Shown here: in pieces, positions 1 through 8,213 of the stretch
Layout: the number at the start of each line of letters is the position of its first letter
How positions within the stretch are numbered: the first letter of the stretch is position 1
NCBI GenBank assembly: GCA_900320515.1
Contig: ONSJ01000008.1
Location: 1 to 64,000 of the forward strand
Source of the DNA: an uncultured Methanobrevibacter sp.
Lineage (GTDB): Archaea; Methanobacteriota; Methanobacteria; Methanobacteriales; Methanobacteriaceae
DNA: 64,000 nucleotides
Reading direction: 5' to 3'
Program-made: the position numbers and the translations under genes
The notes under the pieces: generated by a model
Databases searched by the model: none
Seen by the model: the letters and a program-made list of their open reading frames with translations, nothing else
Told to the model about the DNA's origin: nothing

Positions 1-482
1 AGGAAAAAAATTAACTTATTGAAGTTTTTCCCCCATCTTTCTATATTACATATTATTAACCTACATATAATATAGCATTTATCCGAGAGCATTTGAAAAC
101 TAATCTCACCACCCCATCCACATAAAAAAAAATATAGACACTATCCACTAAAATGTACAATTCATCCCCCGGCTTAAAGAAGCCGGAGAATTCTTGCACA
201 ATAAAGTTAAAAATCACTTCTTCTTATTTAACCAAGAAAAAAGATCTTTTTTCAACAAATTTGAGCGATATAGGCTCATTAAATCCTAATATGCACAATG
301 GAATTGGTTTTCGATTAACGGACAGGATTTGAATCCTGTCCAATCAATAATTTGGATTCCGCATTAAATACAATTATTTGAAGTGCAAAAATGCGGGAAA
401 ACGCAAAAGCACGACTGTGAAAAAGAACATAGCATCATCAAAAATACAAAATTATTTAAAAATTAACATCAAATTAAGTTAT
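1..482. other. Long non-coding stretch upstream of surE
   Basis: No convincing gene is seen. The stretch holds the solo hairpin at 155-202, a perfect 16-base palindrome AAAAAAGATCTTTTTT at 237-252, and a perfect 9-bp inverted repeat at 320-341 (GGACAGGAT, 4-base loop, ATCCTGTCC). Open codons run upstream of the surE ATG from 378, but the peptide there has no resemblance to SurE N-termini, so it is treated as leader. Confidence 0.5.
155..202 (-). repeat. Solo IS200/IS605-type right-end hairpin (omegaRNA-like)
   Basis: On the minus strand this reads GCAAGAAT, a stem-loop (7 bp stem CCGGCTT/AAGCCGG at 169-175 and 180-186), then GGATGAATTGTACA. The hairpin at 26387-26428 has the same layout: GCAAGAAT, stem, GGGATGAACTGCAC. 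Stem sequences differ while flanks and geometry are kept, which suggests compensatory change in a structured RNA or transposon end. The layout resembles right ends of IS200/IS605 (IS1341-type) tnpB elements, which also form the guide RNA scaffold. No tnpB reading frame was seen beside it, so it looks like a solo end. The family assignment is an inference. Confidence 0.5.
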
Positions 483-1259
483 ATGAAAGCATTAATCAGC
501 AATGACGATGGGATAACCGCTTCAGGAATACTTGCCTCTAAAAAGGCGGTTGAAGACTTATGTGAAACCTATGTGGTGGCTCCCGAAACCCAGCAAAGCG
601 GAATCGGCCATGCATTAACATTATATGAACCGTTGAGAGTTAACGAACACATTCTCAAGGACGGAAGCATAGGCTATGGTGTGGGAGGAACACCGACAGA
701 TGCGGTGACAATAGCCTTGTTTGAAATAATGGATGAAAGACCTGACATCATGATTTCAGGAATAAACACCGGATTCAATCTGGGCCAGGCCGAACTGACA
801 ACATCCGGAACACTGGGTGCCGCAATCGAGGCCGCAAGCTTCGGCATTCCGACAATTGCAATCTCAAAGGAAGTGACAAGGGACGACATAAAGTTCGAAA
901 ACGGCCATGTGGAAATCGACTTTGACTTTGCCCAAAAGATGCTTAATAAACTGGCTAAAATCGTTTTAAAAAAAGGTTTGCCTGAAGGAATTGACCTTTT
1001 GAATGTCAACATTCCGGAAAATCCTTCAGATGATGAATTTGAAGTTGTCAAACTCGGAAACAGAATGTATACACCTGTGATTGAAAAACGTTTGGATCCA
1101 AGAGACAAGCCCTACTACTGGATTGGCGGCGAGTCATACGAGTTTGATGAGCCTGGAAGCGATGGTTATGAACTTAAAAAAATGCAAAAAACTACAATAA
1201 CACCATTAAAAATAGATTTAACCAGTGATATGAGTTTATTAAAAGAATGGTTAAGATAA
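483..1259 (+). CDS. surE: 5'/3'-nucleotidase SurE
   Basis: SurE is a metal-dependent phosphatase acting on nucleoside 5'- and 3'-monophosphates. The protein of 258 residues begins MKALISNDDGI, where the NDDG motif carries the Asp-Asp metal ligands typical of the family, and continues with SGIGHALTL and SGINTGFNLG (the SGxNxG motif). Length fits the family (about 250-265). The ATG at 483 is chosen because the family starts just before the NDDG strand; the 35 upstream in-frame codons look like leader. It stands alone, converging on a small minus-strand gene at 1265-1408. Identity is secure; the physiological substrate is not known from sequence. Confidence 0.95.
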   Translation: MKALISNDDGITASGILASKKAVEDLCETYVVAPETQQSGIGHALTLYEPLRVNEHILKDGSIGYGVGGTPTDAVTIALFEIMDERPDIMISGINTGFNLGQAELTTSGTLGAAIEAASFGIPTIAISKEVTRDDIKFENGHVEIDFDFAQKMLNKLAKIVLKKGLPEGIDLLNVNIPENPSDDEFEVVKLGNRMYTPVIEKRLDPRDKPYYWIGGESYEFDEPGSDGYELKKMQKTTITPLKIDLTSDMSLLKEWLR

Positions 1260-1264
1260 GATAC

Positions 1265-1408
1265 CTATAAGTTTAGGTCTTTAAGTATCTTTTCTCTTTC
1301 GGCCCTGAGTTCGCCTAAAATTTTTTCGTCAGTACATCCGTCCTTTTTAAGTTGAGCTATTGTACGAGTAATAGCTTCCAAATTGCTTTCTAATTGATTA
1401 ATTGCCAT
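1265..1408 (-). CDS. Small conserved-looking protein, 47 aa
   Basis: A 47-codon frame begins MAINQLESNLEAITRTIAQL and ends with EREKILKDLNL. It is highly charged and predicted by eye to be one helical hairpin or coiled coil, with a leucine/isoleucine heptad-like pattern. The stop lies 5 bases from the surE stop in convergent orientation. AT-rich sequence upstream (1410-1440) could hold a promoter in the divergent spacer with the Sm-like gene. No function is assigned. Coding status rests on the clean frame, the coiled-coil pattern and the lack of any competing gene. Confidence 0.6.
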   Translation of the reverse strand: MAINQLESNLEAITRTIAQLKKDGCTDEKILGELRAEREKILKDLNL

Positions 1409-1484
1409 ACTATATAATATAAACATTAAAGTATTTAAAGTTGAAAGACTAATGTAAAAGTAGAATATTCAAGGATTTGAAATA

Positions 1485-1682
1485 ATGAGCGAAGATAATG
1501 TAAACAAACTTTTTACTCAATTTAAAAACAAATATGTAAGTGTTGATTTAAGAGGAGATTATCAAACCGAAGGTAAAGTAATAGCAATTGACAATTACTT
1601 GAATCTTGTTTTGGAAAATGAAAACGGTATTGAAACACTTAAAGGCGGAAACATAATTTTTATAAGCTTAAAAGAAGATTAG
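1485..1682 (+). CDS. Sm-like RNA-binding protein (LSm)
   Basis: A 65-residue protein with an Sm fold. The Sm1 motif is visible as YVSVDLRGDYQTEGKVIAID followed by NYLNLVLEN (conserved D-x-N loop), and Sm2 as LKGGNIIFISL. Archaeal Sm proteins form heptameric rings that bind U-rich RNA and are thought to act in RNA processing or as chaperones. The length is slightly short for the family (70-80) because the N-terminal helix is brief. Its 3' end overlaps the mmp12 gene by 4 bases in convergent orientation. Binding partners cannot be told from sequence. Confidence 0.88.
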   Translation: MSEDNVNKLFTQFKNKYVSVDLRGDYQTEGKVIAIDNYLNLVLENENGIETLKGGNIIFISLKED

Positions 1683-2683
1683 ATATTAACCTTAATACCT
1701 AATATCTCTTTTTCACCATTAAAGACATCCATCGCTATTTGAGCAGCACCAATAGCTCCAGAATCAAATGATATCACTTTCAAGTCATATTTGCCTTTAA
1801 AGTATTTGTCAATCTCTTTTTTAAAGTCAAAAGGTTCGGTTGATGATCCGATGGAACCTGTCAGGACAATGCCCTCGATATCGTTTTCGCACACAACGTC
1901 AAGGCCTGCAATCTCCATTGCTACGGTCATTATCAATGTGTCGATTGCAAGTTTCGCATTTTCATCGCCCTGGCGATAATTGTCCAGAAGCTGATTTTTC
2001 ATGTCGGCAACTTTTCCGTCAATTCCTGCAATCTTGACTGCTCCGGCATTTGAAAAGCATCCGTTAGCTGATGCCCCGTTCTCGTCAATGTCCCTAATCA
2101 TTTCCAAATCAAGCGGTCCGTGAACAACACCCATAGCGCCCAGACATGCATCAACTGCACCTTTAATCTTGCCGTTTTCAATTAAGATATCCACACTGTT
2201 TGAAGAGATATCCGCAACGATGAAATTGCTCCATCCGGTTTCCTTTAAAGCATTATAGGATATGCTGACCTTTTCGGGACTTGCCTGATGGGAATATGCT
2301 GCCCTGAACAATTCGTCAAGAGATTCTGAGTCCTTGTGAAGTCCCGGAATCATTACTGACGGCAGATTCAATTCTTCAAGCTCATCGAAAACGCTTGTTC
2401 CGCCACCGGTAACCTTGCCGGCACCGTTGATTGACAGAATCCCTCTATCTTCGACTTTATCTGTTGGTAAAATCTGGCTTATGCCATCGCCCATTGCGTA
2501 TGTGATTGCCATTAATTTAACATCTTCTAAATTAACACGTTTTTTAAGTTCTTCTGAGGCAGAAACTAGACCCTGTTTACTTTCCTCCCTTCCGATTTTA
2601 AATACATCGACAACATCCCCCTCATCGGACATTATGCAAAAAGAGATTCCGGTTGTACCATGGTCCATACCAATAAATACCAT
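1679..2683 (-). CDS. Methanogenesis marker protein 12
   Basis: A 334-residue member of the methanogenesis marker 12 family, found in methanogens and built on the acetate-kinase/Hsp70 (ASKHA) ATPase fold. The start MVFIGMDHGTTGISF holds the phosphate-1 loop (DHGTTG), and a second glycine-rich loop GIVLTGSIGSS lies near the C-terminus. The frame is open upstream into ilvC, but ATG 2683 is preferred: it lies directly before the family N-terminus and is preceded by GTGGTAATA as a weak ribosome binding site. It lies 55 bases downstream of ilvC and may be cotranscribed. The biochemical role is unknown. Confidence 0.87.
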   Translation of the reverse strand: MVFIGMDHGTTGISFCIMSDEGDVVDVFKIGREESKQGLVSASEELKKRVNLEDVKLMAITYAMGDGISQILPTDKVEDRGILSINGAGKVTGGGTSVFDELEELNLPSVMIPGLHKDSESLDELFRAAYSHQASPEKVSISYNALKETGWSNFIVADISSNSVDILIENGKIKGAVDACLGAMGVVHGPLDLEMIRDIDENGASANGCFSNAGAVKIAGIDGKVADMKNQLLDNYRQGDENAKLAIDTLIMTVAMEIAGLDVVCENDIEGIVLTGSIGSSTEPFDFKKEIDKYFKGKYDLKVISFDSGAIGAAQIAMDVFNGEKEILGIKVNI

Positions 2684-2738
2684 TATTACCACACAAAAAA
2701 TATTAAAAATAAAAATAAAAAAAGAAAAAAAGACGTGT

Positions 2739-3731
2739 CTAATCGTCTTTTTGTAATCCACAAGCTTTTCTGAGTCTTTCACCGACAATTTCGATTTCCA
2801 TCTGACTTTCAGCAGCTCTCATTTCTTTTAGGTTAGCGCCGTTGGTAGCGTTTTCGTCAGCCCATTGTTTTTTGAAGGTGCCGTCCTGGATTTCTTTTAA
2901 GGTTTTTCTCATACCTTCTTTTGCTTCTTCAGTAATGACTGCTTTACCTTTGGTTAATCCACCATATTCAGCAGTGTTACTTACATCATGCCACATTCCG
3001 GCAAAACCTTTTTCATAGATTAAGTCAACGATGAGTTTTACTTCGTGACAGGTTTCAAAGTAAGCGATTTCAGGCTGGTAACCTGCTTCGACCAAGGTAG
3101 TGAATCCTGCATTGATCAATTCGGTAAGACCACCGCATAAAACGGTCTGTTCACCGAAGAGGTCGGTTTCGGTTTCTTCTTTGAAAGTGGTTTCCAATAC
3201 ACCTGCTTTGGTTAAACCACAAGCCTTTGCCATACCTAATGCCAATTGCAATGCGTCACCGGTTGCATCCTGTTCGACTGCAACAAGACCTGGAATACCG
3301 AATCCTTCTTCGTAAGTTCTTCTTACCATGGATCCTGGTCCTTTTGGTGCAAACATTACAACGTTTACGGTTTCATCAGGTTTGATTAATTCAAAGTGGA
3401 TGTTGTAACCGTGAGAGAATGAAATGGTGTTGCCAGCTTCAACATAAGGTGCAATCTGTTCATTGTAGACTTTTTCCTGGATTTCATCAGGAAGCAAAAT
3501 GTGAATGATATCTGCTTCTTTTGCAGCATCTTCAATAGATTTGACATTCATTCCATCTTCTTTTGCTACATTCCAAGAACTACCGTTTTCTCTTAAACCT
3601 ACAATAACGTTAGCTCCACTATCAGCCATATTTCTAGATTGTGCTCTTCCTTGTGAACCATAACCGATTACTGCTATGGTTTTACCTTCAAGAGCATCTG
3701 TATTTACATCATTGTCGTAATACATTTTCAT
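2739..3731 (-). CDS. ilvC: Ketol-acid reductoisomerase
   Basis: IlvC converts acetolactate or acetohydroxybutyrate to the dihydroxy acids of valine and isoleucine synthesis using NAD(P)H and Mg2+. The 330-residue class I protein shows the Rossmann loop [11 protein letters not shown] near residue 22, the Mg2+ binding [12 protein letters not shown], and the C-terminal knotted domain with [18 protein letters not shown]. It is the last biosynthetic gene of the minus-strand cluster ilvB-ilvN-carbonic anhydrase-ilvC. A 125-base spacer before it with AT-rich stretches may hold an internal promoter. Identification is secure; NADH or NADPH preference was not judged. Confidence 0.96.
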   Translation of the reverse strand: MKMYYDNDVNTDALEGKTIAVIGYGSQGRAQSRNMADSGANVIVGLRENGSSWNVAKEDGMNVKSIEDAAKEADIIHILLPDEIQEKVYNEQIAPYVEAGNTISFSHGYNIHFELIKPDETVNVVMFAPKGPGSMVRRTYEEGFGIPGLVAVEQDATGDALQLALGMAKACGLTKAGVLETTFKEETETDLFGEQTVLCGGLTELINAGFTTLVEAGYQPEIAYFETCHEVKLIVDLIYEKGFAGMWHDVSNTAEYGGLTKGKAVITEEAKEGMRKTLKEIQDGTFKKQWADENATNGANLKEMRAAESQMEIEIVGERLRKACGLQKDD

Positions 3732-3856
3732 TTAAAATCATCTCTTAAATATCAATTATAATAAAAATTAAGATATCCAATAAAATATCATTTAATAATT
3801 TTGATTTTCAATGTTAATAAAAGTAACTTAAAAAAAGAAAAAAATTATAGATGGAA

Positions 3857-4384
3857 TCAGTAACCATCTACTAAAACTTTCAACTCACCGGTGACAATGT
3901 CAATTATAAGACCGTGCACAGGCACATCAGGTATCAGTGGGTGGTTTTTAATCTTTTCAACAACGTCCTTGACGTTTTGTTCTTCTGATTCGAATCCACC
4001 GATCCATTCTGCAAGGTCATATTTTGCGATGTCCTCTTCGGCAATGCCCCTTGCAATCATTTTTTCCTTTAATGCATCAGCATCGGCACCTGCCATACCA
4101 CATTCTGTGTGGCCTACAACCATCACTTCTTCAGCACCAAGGTTATATAAAGCTGCACCGATTGATCTAATTGCGTCTTCGCCTACAATGGAGTTTCCTG
4201 CGTTTCTGACGATTTTTGCATCTCCTCTTTTAAGACCGAGAGCCGGTTCGAAAAAGTCGATGAGTCTGCAGTCCATACAGGTCAGGATAGCTAATTTCTT
4301 AGCCGCATGGTGAGACATTTCTTCGCCTTCAAAGTTATCTACAAATTCCTTATTGTCTTTTAATACGTCTTCTAAAATAGTCAT
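3857..4384 (-). CDS. Beta-class carbonic anhydrase
   Basis: A 175-residue zinc enzyme interconverting CO2 and bicarbonate. Zinc ligands are visible in LTCMDCRL (residues about 33-40, with the Asp-Arg dyad) and in VVGHTECGM (His and Cys). It resembles the small beta enzyme of Methanothermobacter (Cab type). It follows ilvN with a 3-base gap, so it is almost certainly in the ilvBN transcript. A CO2-handling enzyme is plausible there because acetolactate synthase releases CO2, but the link is an inference. Length is normal for the archaeal branch. Confidence 0.92.
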   Translation of the reverse strand: MTILEDVLKDNKEFVDNFEGEEMSHHAAKKLAILTCMDCRLIDFFEPALGLKRGDAKIVRNAGNSIVGEDAIRSIGAALYNLGAEEVMVVGHTECGMAGADADALKEKMIARGIAEEDIAKYDLAEWIGGFESEEQNVKDVVEKIKNHPLIPDVPVHGLIIDIVTGELKVLVDGY

Positions 4385-4387
4385 AAT

Positions 4388-4873
4388 TTATACTCCCCTT
4401 GACATAGCTGTAAGGCCAGTACGGGCTATTCTTTTTATTCCATAGCTTTCTACTAAAGATATGAATGCATTAATCTTTTTCTTATCTCCAGTCAGCTCAA
4501 TCATTAATGTCTGCTCTGTGACATCCAGAATATGTGCCCTGAAGATATTTGAATATTGCATTATTTCTGCTCTTGCCTTAGCATTGGGAATATTTACCTT
4601 TACAAGGCATAATTCCCTTTTAACGGCAGTTTTAGTGATATCTTTAATCTTGATAACATCAACCAATTTATTTAGTTGCTTTGTAACTTGCTCCAAACCT
4701 TTTTTATCGGCGTGCACTGAAATGACCATGCGGGATTGTCCTTCCACTTCTGAACTTCCGACGGTTATGCTGTCAATGTTGAATCCTCTTCTATTGAACA
4801 TTCCGGCCACTTTCTGCAAAACTCCAGGTTTATCTTCAACGAGTGTTGATATAACGTGATAATCTGAATCCAT
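4388..4873 (-). CDS. ilvN: Acetolactate synthase small (regulatory) subunit
   Basis: A 161-residue regulatory subunit with an N-terminal ACT domain (ISTLVEDKPGVLQKVAGMF, then RRGFNIDSITVG) that binds valine for feedback inhibition, followed by the conserved C-terminal domain (RELCLVKVN onward). It directly abuts ilvB and ends 3 bases from the carbonic anhydrase start, indicating one operon. Length is normal (about 160). The assignment to the IlvN/IlvH family is secure. Confidence 0.95.
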   Translation of the reverse strand: MDSDYHVISTLVEDKPGVLQKVAGMFNRRGFNIDSITVGSSEVEGQSRMVISVHADKKGLEQVTKQLNKLVDVIKIKDITKTAVKRELCLVKVNIPNAKARAEIMQYSNIFRAHILDVTEQTLMIELTGDKKKINAFISLVESYGIKRIARTGLTAMSRGV

Positions 4874-6568
4874 TTAAATCACATCCTTTTCAAGCTTATA
4901 TTCACCAATCATCTCATTAATTCCGGCTCCAGGCGGAAGCATAGGCAGAGCTTCCTCAGAGTCTATGACAACATTCAATAAGATAGGTTCATTATCCTTT
5001 ATTGCACTTGATAAAGCTTCTTTAGTCTCGCCAGGTTCTGTAATTCTAACTGCATTTACTCCAAAACTTTCTGCAAGCTTTACAAAATCAGGACTATTGC
5101 CCAACAAGGTTTGAGAATGTCTATTATTATACAATAAGCTTTGCCATTGGTATACCATTCCCAGGGTTCTGTTTTCAAGAACAACAGCAATGACCGGCAA
5201 ATCATATTCACGAACGGTAGCCAATTCCTGACAGACCATCAGGAATCCTCCGTCACCATTTATTGATACGACAGGGTCTTCAGGACAGGCAACTTTGGCT
5301 CCAATAGCTGCAGGGAATCCGAATCCCATTGTTCCAAGACCTCCTGATGATATGAACTTGCGAGGCTTTTGAGTGTCAAAGAAATGGGCTGCCCACATCT
5401 GGTTTTGACCCACATCAGTAGTTAATATTGCTTCAGGTGTCAATGCCTCTGCAATCTCTTTTATGACAGTTTGAGGTTTTAAAGGCACATCATCATAACT
5501 TACACGCGGAAGCAATTCCTGTTTTTTGACCTTAATCATATTTGTCCAATCATTTACATCATTTGATGGAGCATACCCATCCAATACTTTATTTAATGAT
5601 TCTAAAATGTTTCTGGCATCTCCAACGATCGGCAAGTCAACGTCAACGTTCTTGCCTATTTCAGCAGGATCAATGTCAATGTGAATGATTTTGGTGTCGG
5701 GTGCAAAACTGTCCAGTCTTCCGGTTGTTCTGTCTGAAAACCTTATACCGATAGCAATCAATAAATCTGATTCGTTAATGTAATCGTTTGAAACTTTTCT
5801 TCCATGCATACCAAGCATTCCCAATGCCAAATCATCAGTTTCATCAAAAGCGCCTTTACCTAAAAGTGAAGTCATGACCGGAGCGTTGATGGTTTCAGCC
5901 AATTTCTTTAACTCGCAGCATGCGTTAGCTATGATGACACCGGCACCGGCCAAAATCATTGGTCTTTTAGATTCCTTAATCAAGTCAAATGCCTTCTTGA
6001 TTTGCTTGATGTTGCCCTTAACTGTCGGATTGTATCCGGGTGTCTGGATTAAATCGTCCCTGAACTCTGTCAATTCTCCTTCCTGTACCTCTTTTGGAAC
6101 GTCTATCAAAACAGGACCTGGCCTTCCAGTTGAAGCAATTTCAAAACTTGATTTAATCATAGAAGGAATTAAATCCGGGTCTTTAGGTTGGTAGCTATGT
6201 TTGGTTATAGGCATTGTTATTCCAATAATGTCTGCCTCTTGGAATGCATCATTTCCGATTAAATGAGTAGGAACTTGACCTGTAATTGCCACAATTGGAG
6301 AAGAATCCATGTAAGCTGTTCCTATACCAGTTACAAGATTGGTTGCTCCAGGACCTGAAGTTGCCAAACACACTCCCACACGACCGGATGCCCTTGCATA
6401 ACCGTCTGCAGCATGAGCAGCAGCCTGTTCGTGTCTAACCAGTATATGATCCATATCCGCATCATATAACATGTCATAGAATGGTATGGTCTGTCCGCCA
6501 GGATAACCAAATATCGTTTTGACCCCCATATTTTTGAGGGATTCTATTATCGCTTCTCCGCCTCTCAT
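4874..6568 (-). CDS. ilvB: Acetolactate synthase large (catalytic) subunit
   Basis: A 564-residue thiamine diphosphate enzyme condensing two pyruvates, or pyruvate and 2-oxobutyrate, at the start of branched-chain amino acid synthesis. The catalytic glutamate lies in LVRHEQAAAHAADGYA (residues about 43-58), and the ThDP/Mg2+ motif is SINGDGGFLMVCQELATV near residue 435, closed by an asparagine in VVLENRTLGM. Central FAD domain features such as GMLGMHG are present. It is first in the ilvBN-carbonic anhydrase-ilvC run; the AT-rich region 6570-6650 is the divergent promoter zone with the DUF2085 gene. Confidence 0.96.
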   Translation of the reverse strand: MRGGEAIIESLKNMGVKTIFGYPGGQTIPFYDMLYDADMDHILVRHEQAAAHAADGYARASGRVGVCLATSGPGATNLVTGIGTAYMDSSPIVAITGQVPTHLIGNDAFQEADIIGITMPITKHSYQPKDPDLIPSMIKSSFEIASTGRPGPVLIDVPKEVQEGELTEFRDDLIQTPGYNPTVKGNIKQIKKAFDLIKESKRPMILAGAGVIIANACCELKKLAETINAPVMTSLLGKGAFDETDDLALGMLGMHGRKVSNDYINESDLLIAIGIRFSDRTTGRLDSFAPDTKIIHIDIDPAEIGKNVDVDLPIVGDARNILESLNKVLDGYAPSNDVNDWTNMIKVKKQELLPRVSYDDVPLKPQTVIKEIAEALTPEAILTTDVGQNQMWAAHFFDTQKPRKFISSGGLGTMGFGFPAAIGAKVACPEDPVVSINGDGGFLMVCQELATVREYDLPVIAVVLENRTLGMVYQWQSLLYNNRHSQTLLGNSPDFVKLAESFGVNAVRITEPGETKEALSSAIKDNEPILLNVVIDSEEALPMLPPGAGINEMIGEYKLEKDVI

Positions 6569-6656
6569 TGTAAAAACCTTTTTTCATATATTATACAATT
6601 ACTTATGAATACAAAAATATATATAATTATCTTAATGATATTAACTGTGTAGACTT

Positions 6657-6989
6657 ATGAATTTAACAAAATATTTATGTCACAGAAAACCCGAGAGAAG
6701 TTTCTTCATCAAAGGCCACCAATTCCCCGTTTGCGCAAGATGCACCGGCTTTTACACCGGTTTGGTTGTCTATCTAATCGTGAACTTCTTTTACAGGCAT
6801 CCATATGACATGAAAATGCTGTTCATTTCAATGATTCTTATGATGCCTGCAGCAATTGACGGTTTGACACAATATTTTGGACCGAGAGAAAGCACAAACA
6901 ATTTAAGATTTATTACAGGATTTATCGGCGGTATAGGCCTTATAATCTTTTTAAAAATAATAATAAGGTGGATTTTTAATGTTTTGTAG
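6657..6989 (+). CDS. DUF2085 small membrane protein
   Basis: A 110-residue membrane protein with the DUF2085 signature: CHRKPERSFF then FPVCARCTGFYTG, giving a His and three Cys residues that could hold a metal. Three hydrophobic segments follow (about residues 33-48, 56-70 and 88-105). Its 3' end overlaps the next gene by 11 bases, so the two are translationally coupled. No function is known for the family; the conserved Cys/His cluster on the cytoplasmic side before the first helix is the only clue. Confidence 0.85.
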   Translation: MNLTKYLCHRKPERSFFIKGHQFPVCARCTGFYTGLVVYLIVNFFYRHPYDMKMLFISMILMMPAAIDGLTQYFGPRESTNNLRFITGFIGGIGLIIFLKIIIRWIFNVL

Positions 6990-7224
6990 AAAATGCGGTG
7001 AAGAAAATCCAGACAATGCAGTTTTCTGTAGAAATTGCGGTGAAAGACTAAAAGAAGAAGAAGTTAAAAAAGCAGAAGTGATTGAAAAAACTGTACATAC
7101 ACGCGAGCAAGGCACATCAACAGAAACCTCTTCCGGAAAAAGTAACGACTGGACAAGCTGCTGCTTATGTATTGTTGCCGTATTTATTGTATTTGCGATT
7201 CTTGGAGCGATATTCCGCTTCTAA
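6979..7224 (+). CDS. Zinc-ribbon protein with C-terminal membrane anchor
   Basis: An 81-residue protein with an N-terminal double CxxC zinc ribbon, CRKCGEENPDNAVFCRNCG (residues 3-21), a charged linker, then a cysteine-containing hydrophobic segment (about residues 60-80) that should anchor it in the membrane. It overlaps the DUF2085 gene upstream and meets argF convergently with a 4-base overlap. Proteins of this layout are common in methanogens and lack a known role. Pairing with another Cys-rich membrane protein suggests a joint function. Confidence 0.8.
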   Translation: MFCRKCGEENPDNAVFCRNCGERLKEEEVKKAEVIEKTVHTREQGTSTETSSGKSNDWTSCCLCIVAVFIVFAILGAIFRF

Positions 7225-8129
7225 TCTTTCATATAATAGTACAAGACAGCCTTTTGAGCGTGCATCCTGTTTTCAGCCTCATCAAAAACCACTGATTGAG
7301 GTCCATCAATGACCTCAGCAGACACTTCCTGGCCTCTGACGGCAGGCAGACAATGCAGGAAAATAGCTCCATCATTAGCTAAGCTCATTAAATCAGAATT
7401 AACTTGGAATGGCGCAAAATCAATTTCCCTTTTGGCCTTTTCGGCCTCATCACCCATACTTACCCAGACATCGGTGAAAACCGCATCAACATTCTGCAAT
7501 GCAAAGCCGATATCATCAGTTATTGTTATTTTGGTATTATTTTCATCTGCGTATTCAAGGGCGGTCTTTAAAATATCTTCGCACGGTTCATAGCCTTTAG
7601 GACAGGCCACAGACATGTCCATTCCCAAAAGGGGAGCGATTAATAAAAGGGAATTGGATACATTATTGCCATCACCGACAAAACAAATCTTTTTACCTTC
7701 CCAGTCACCCAAATGTTCCTTGATTGTCAAAACATCGGCAAGGGCCTGGCAAGGGTGTTCCAAATCGGTTAATCCATTGATGACGGGTACATCAGAGTGT
7801 TTGGCCAGCTCCACAACATCGGAATGTTTGATAGCCCTTATCATTATTCCGTCAACGAAGCGGCTTAAAACCTTTGCGGTATCTGAAATCGGTTCGCCTC
7901 TACCCATCTGCAAGTCATTGGAAGACAAAAAGATTGCTCTTCCGCCAAGCTGATACATTCCAACGTCAAAAGAAACCCTTGTACGGGTTGATGACTTCTG
8001 AAAAATCATTGCCAAAGTCTTGCCTTCAAGAGGCTTATCTTCCATTTCGCCCGCTTTGATTTTAATAGCCAAATCTAAAATATACTTAACATCATCCTTA
8101 ATGTCTGTTATTGACAACAAACTATTCAT
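7221..8129 (-). CDS. argF: Ornithine carbamoyltransferase
   Basis: ArgF makes citrulline from ornithine and carbamoyl phosphate in arginine synthesis. The 302-residue protein has the carbamoyl phosphate motif SSTRTRVSF (about residues 46-54), the HPCQALADVLT motif in the middle, and the ornithine-side loop FLHCLPAVRG near the C-terminus (catalytic Cys). Length fits. It is preceded by an AT-rich promoter region (8130-8190) and stands as a single gene. It is distinguished from aspartate carbamoyltransferase (pyrB at 50973) by the HCLP motif. Confidence 0.95.
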   Translation of the reverse strand: MNSLLSITDIKDDVKYILDLAIKIKAGEMEDKPLEGKTLAMIFQKSSTRTRVSFDVGMYQLGGRAIFLSSNDLQMGRGEPISDTAKVLSRFVDGIMIRAIKHSDVVELAKHSDVPVINGLTDLEHPCQALADVLTIKEHLGDWEGKKICFVGDGNNVSNSLLLIAPLLGMDMSVACPKGYEPCEDILKTALEYADENNTKITITDDIGFALQNVDAVFTDVWVSMGDEAEKAKREIDFAPFQVNSDLMSLANDGAIFLHCLPAVRGQEVSAEVIDGPQSVVFDEAENRMHAQKAVLYYYMKD

Positions 8130-8213
8130 ACAAATTCCCCTTAGTAGTATAAAAAAAGATATTTGTAGAATATATATATTAAATGTTTCTATGAAAAAAA
8201 AGAAAAAGAAATT

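Noticed and set aside
300-345. tRNA T-arm-like sequence (GGATTCAAATCC on the minus strand)
   Set aside because: The loop would be 8 bases or the closing pair mismatched, and no D-arm, anticodon arm or acceptor stem could be fitted around it.
378-482. N-terminal extension of SurE
   Set aside because: The family starts directly at the NDDG strand; the 35 extra codons are basic and unlike any SurE N-terminus.
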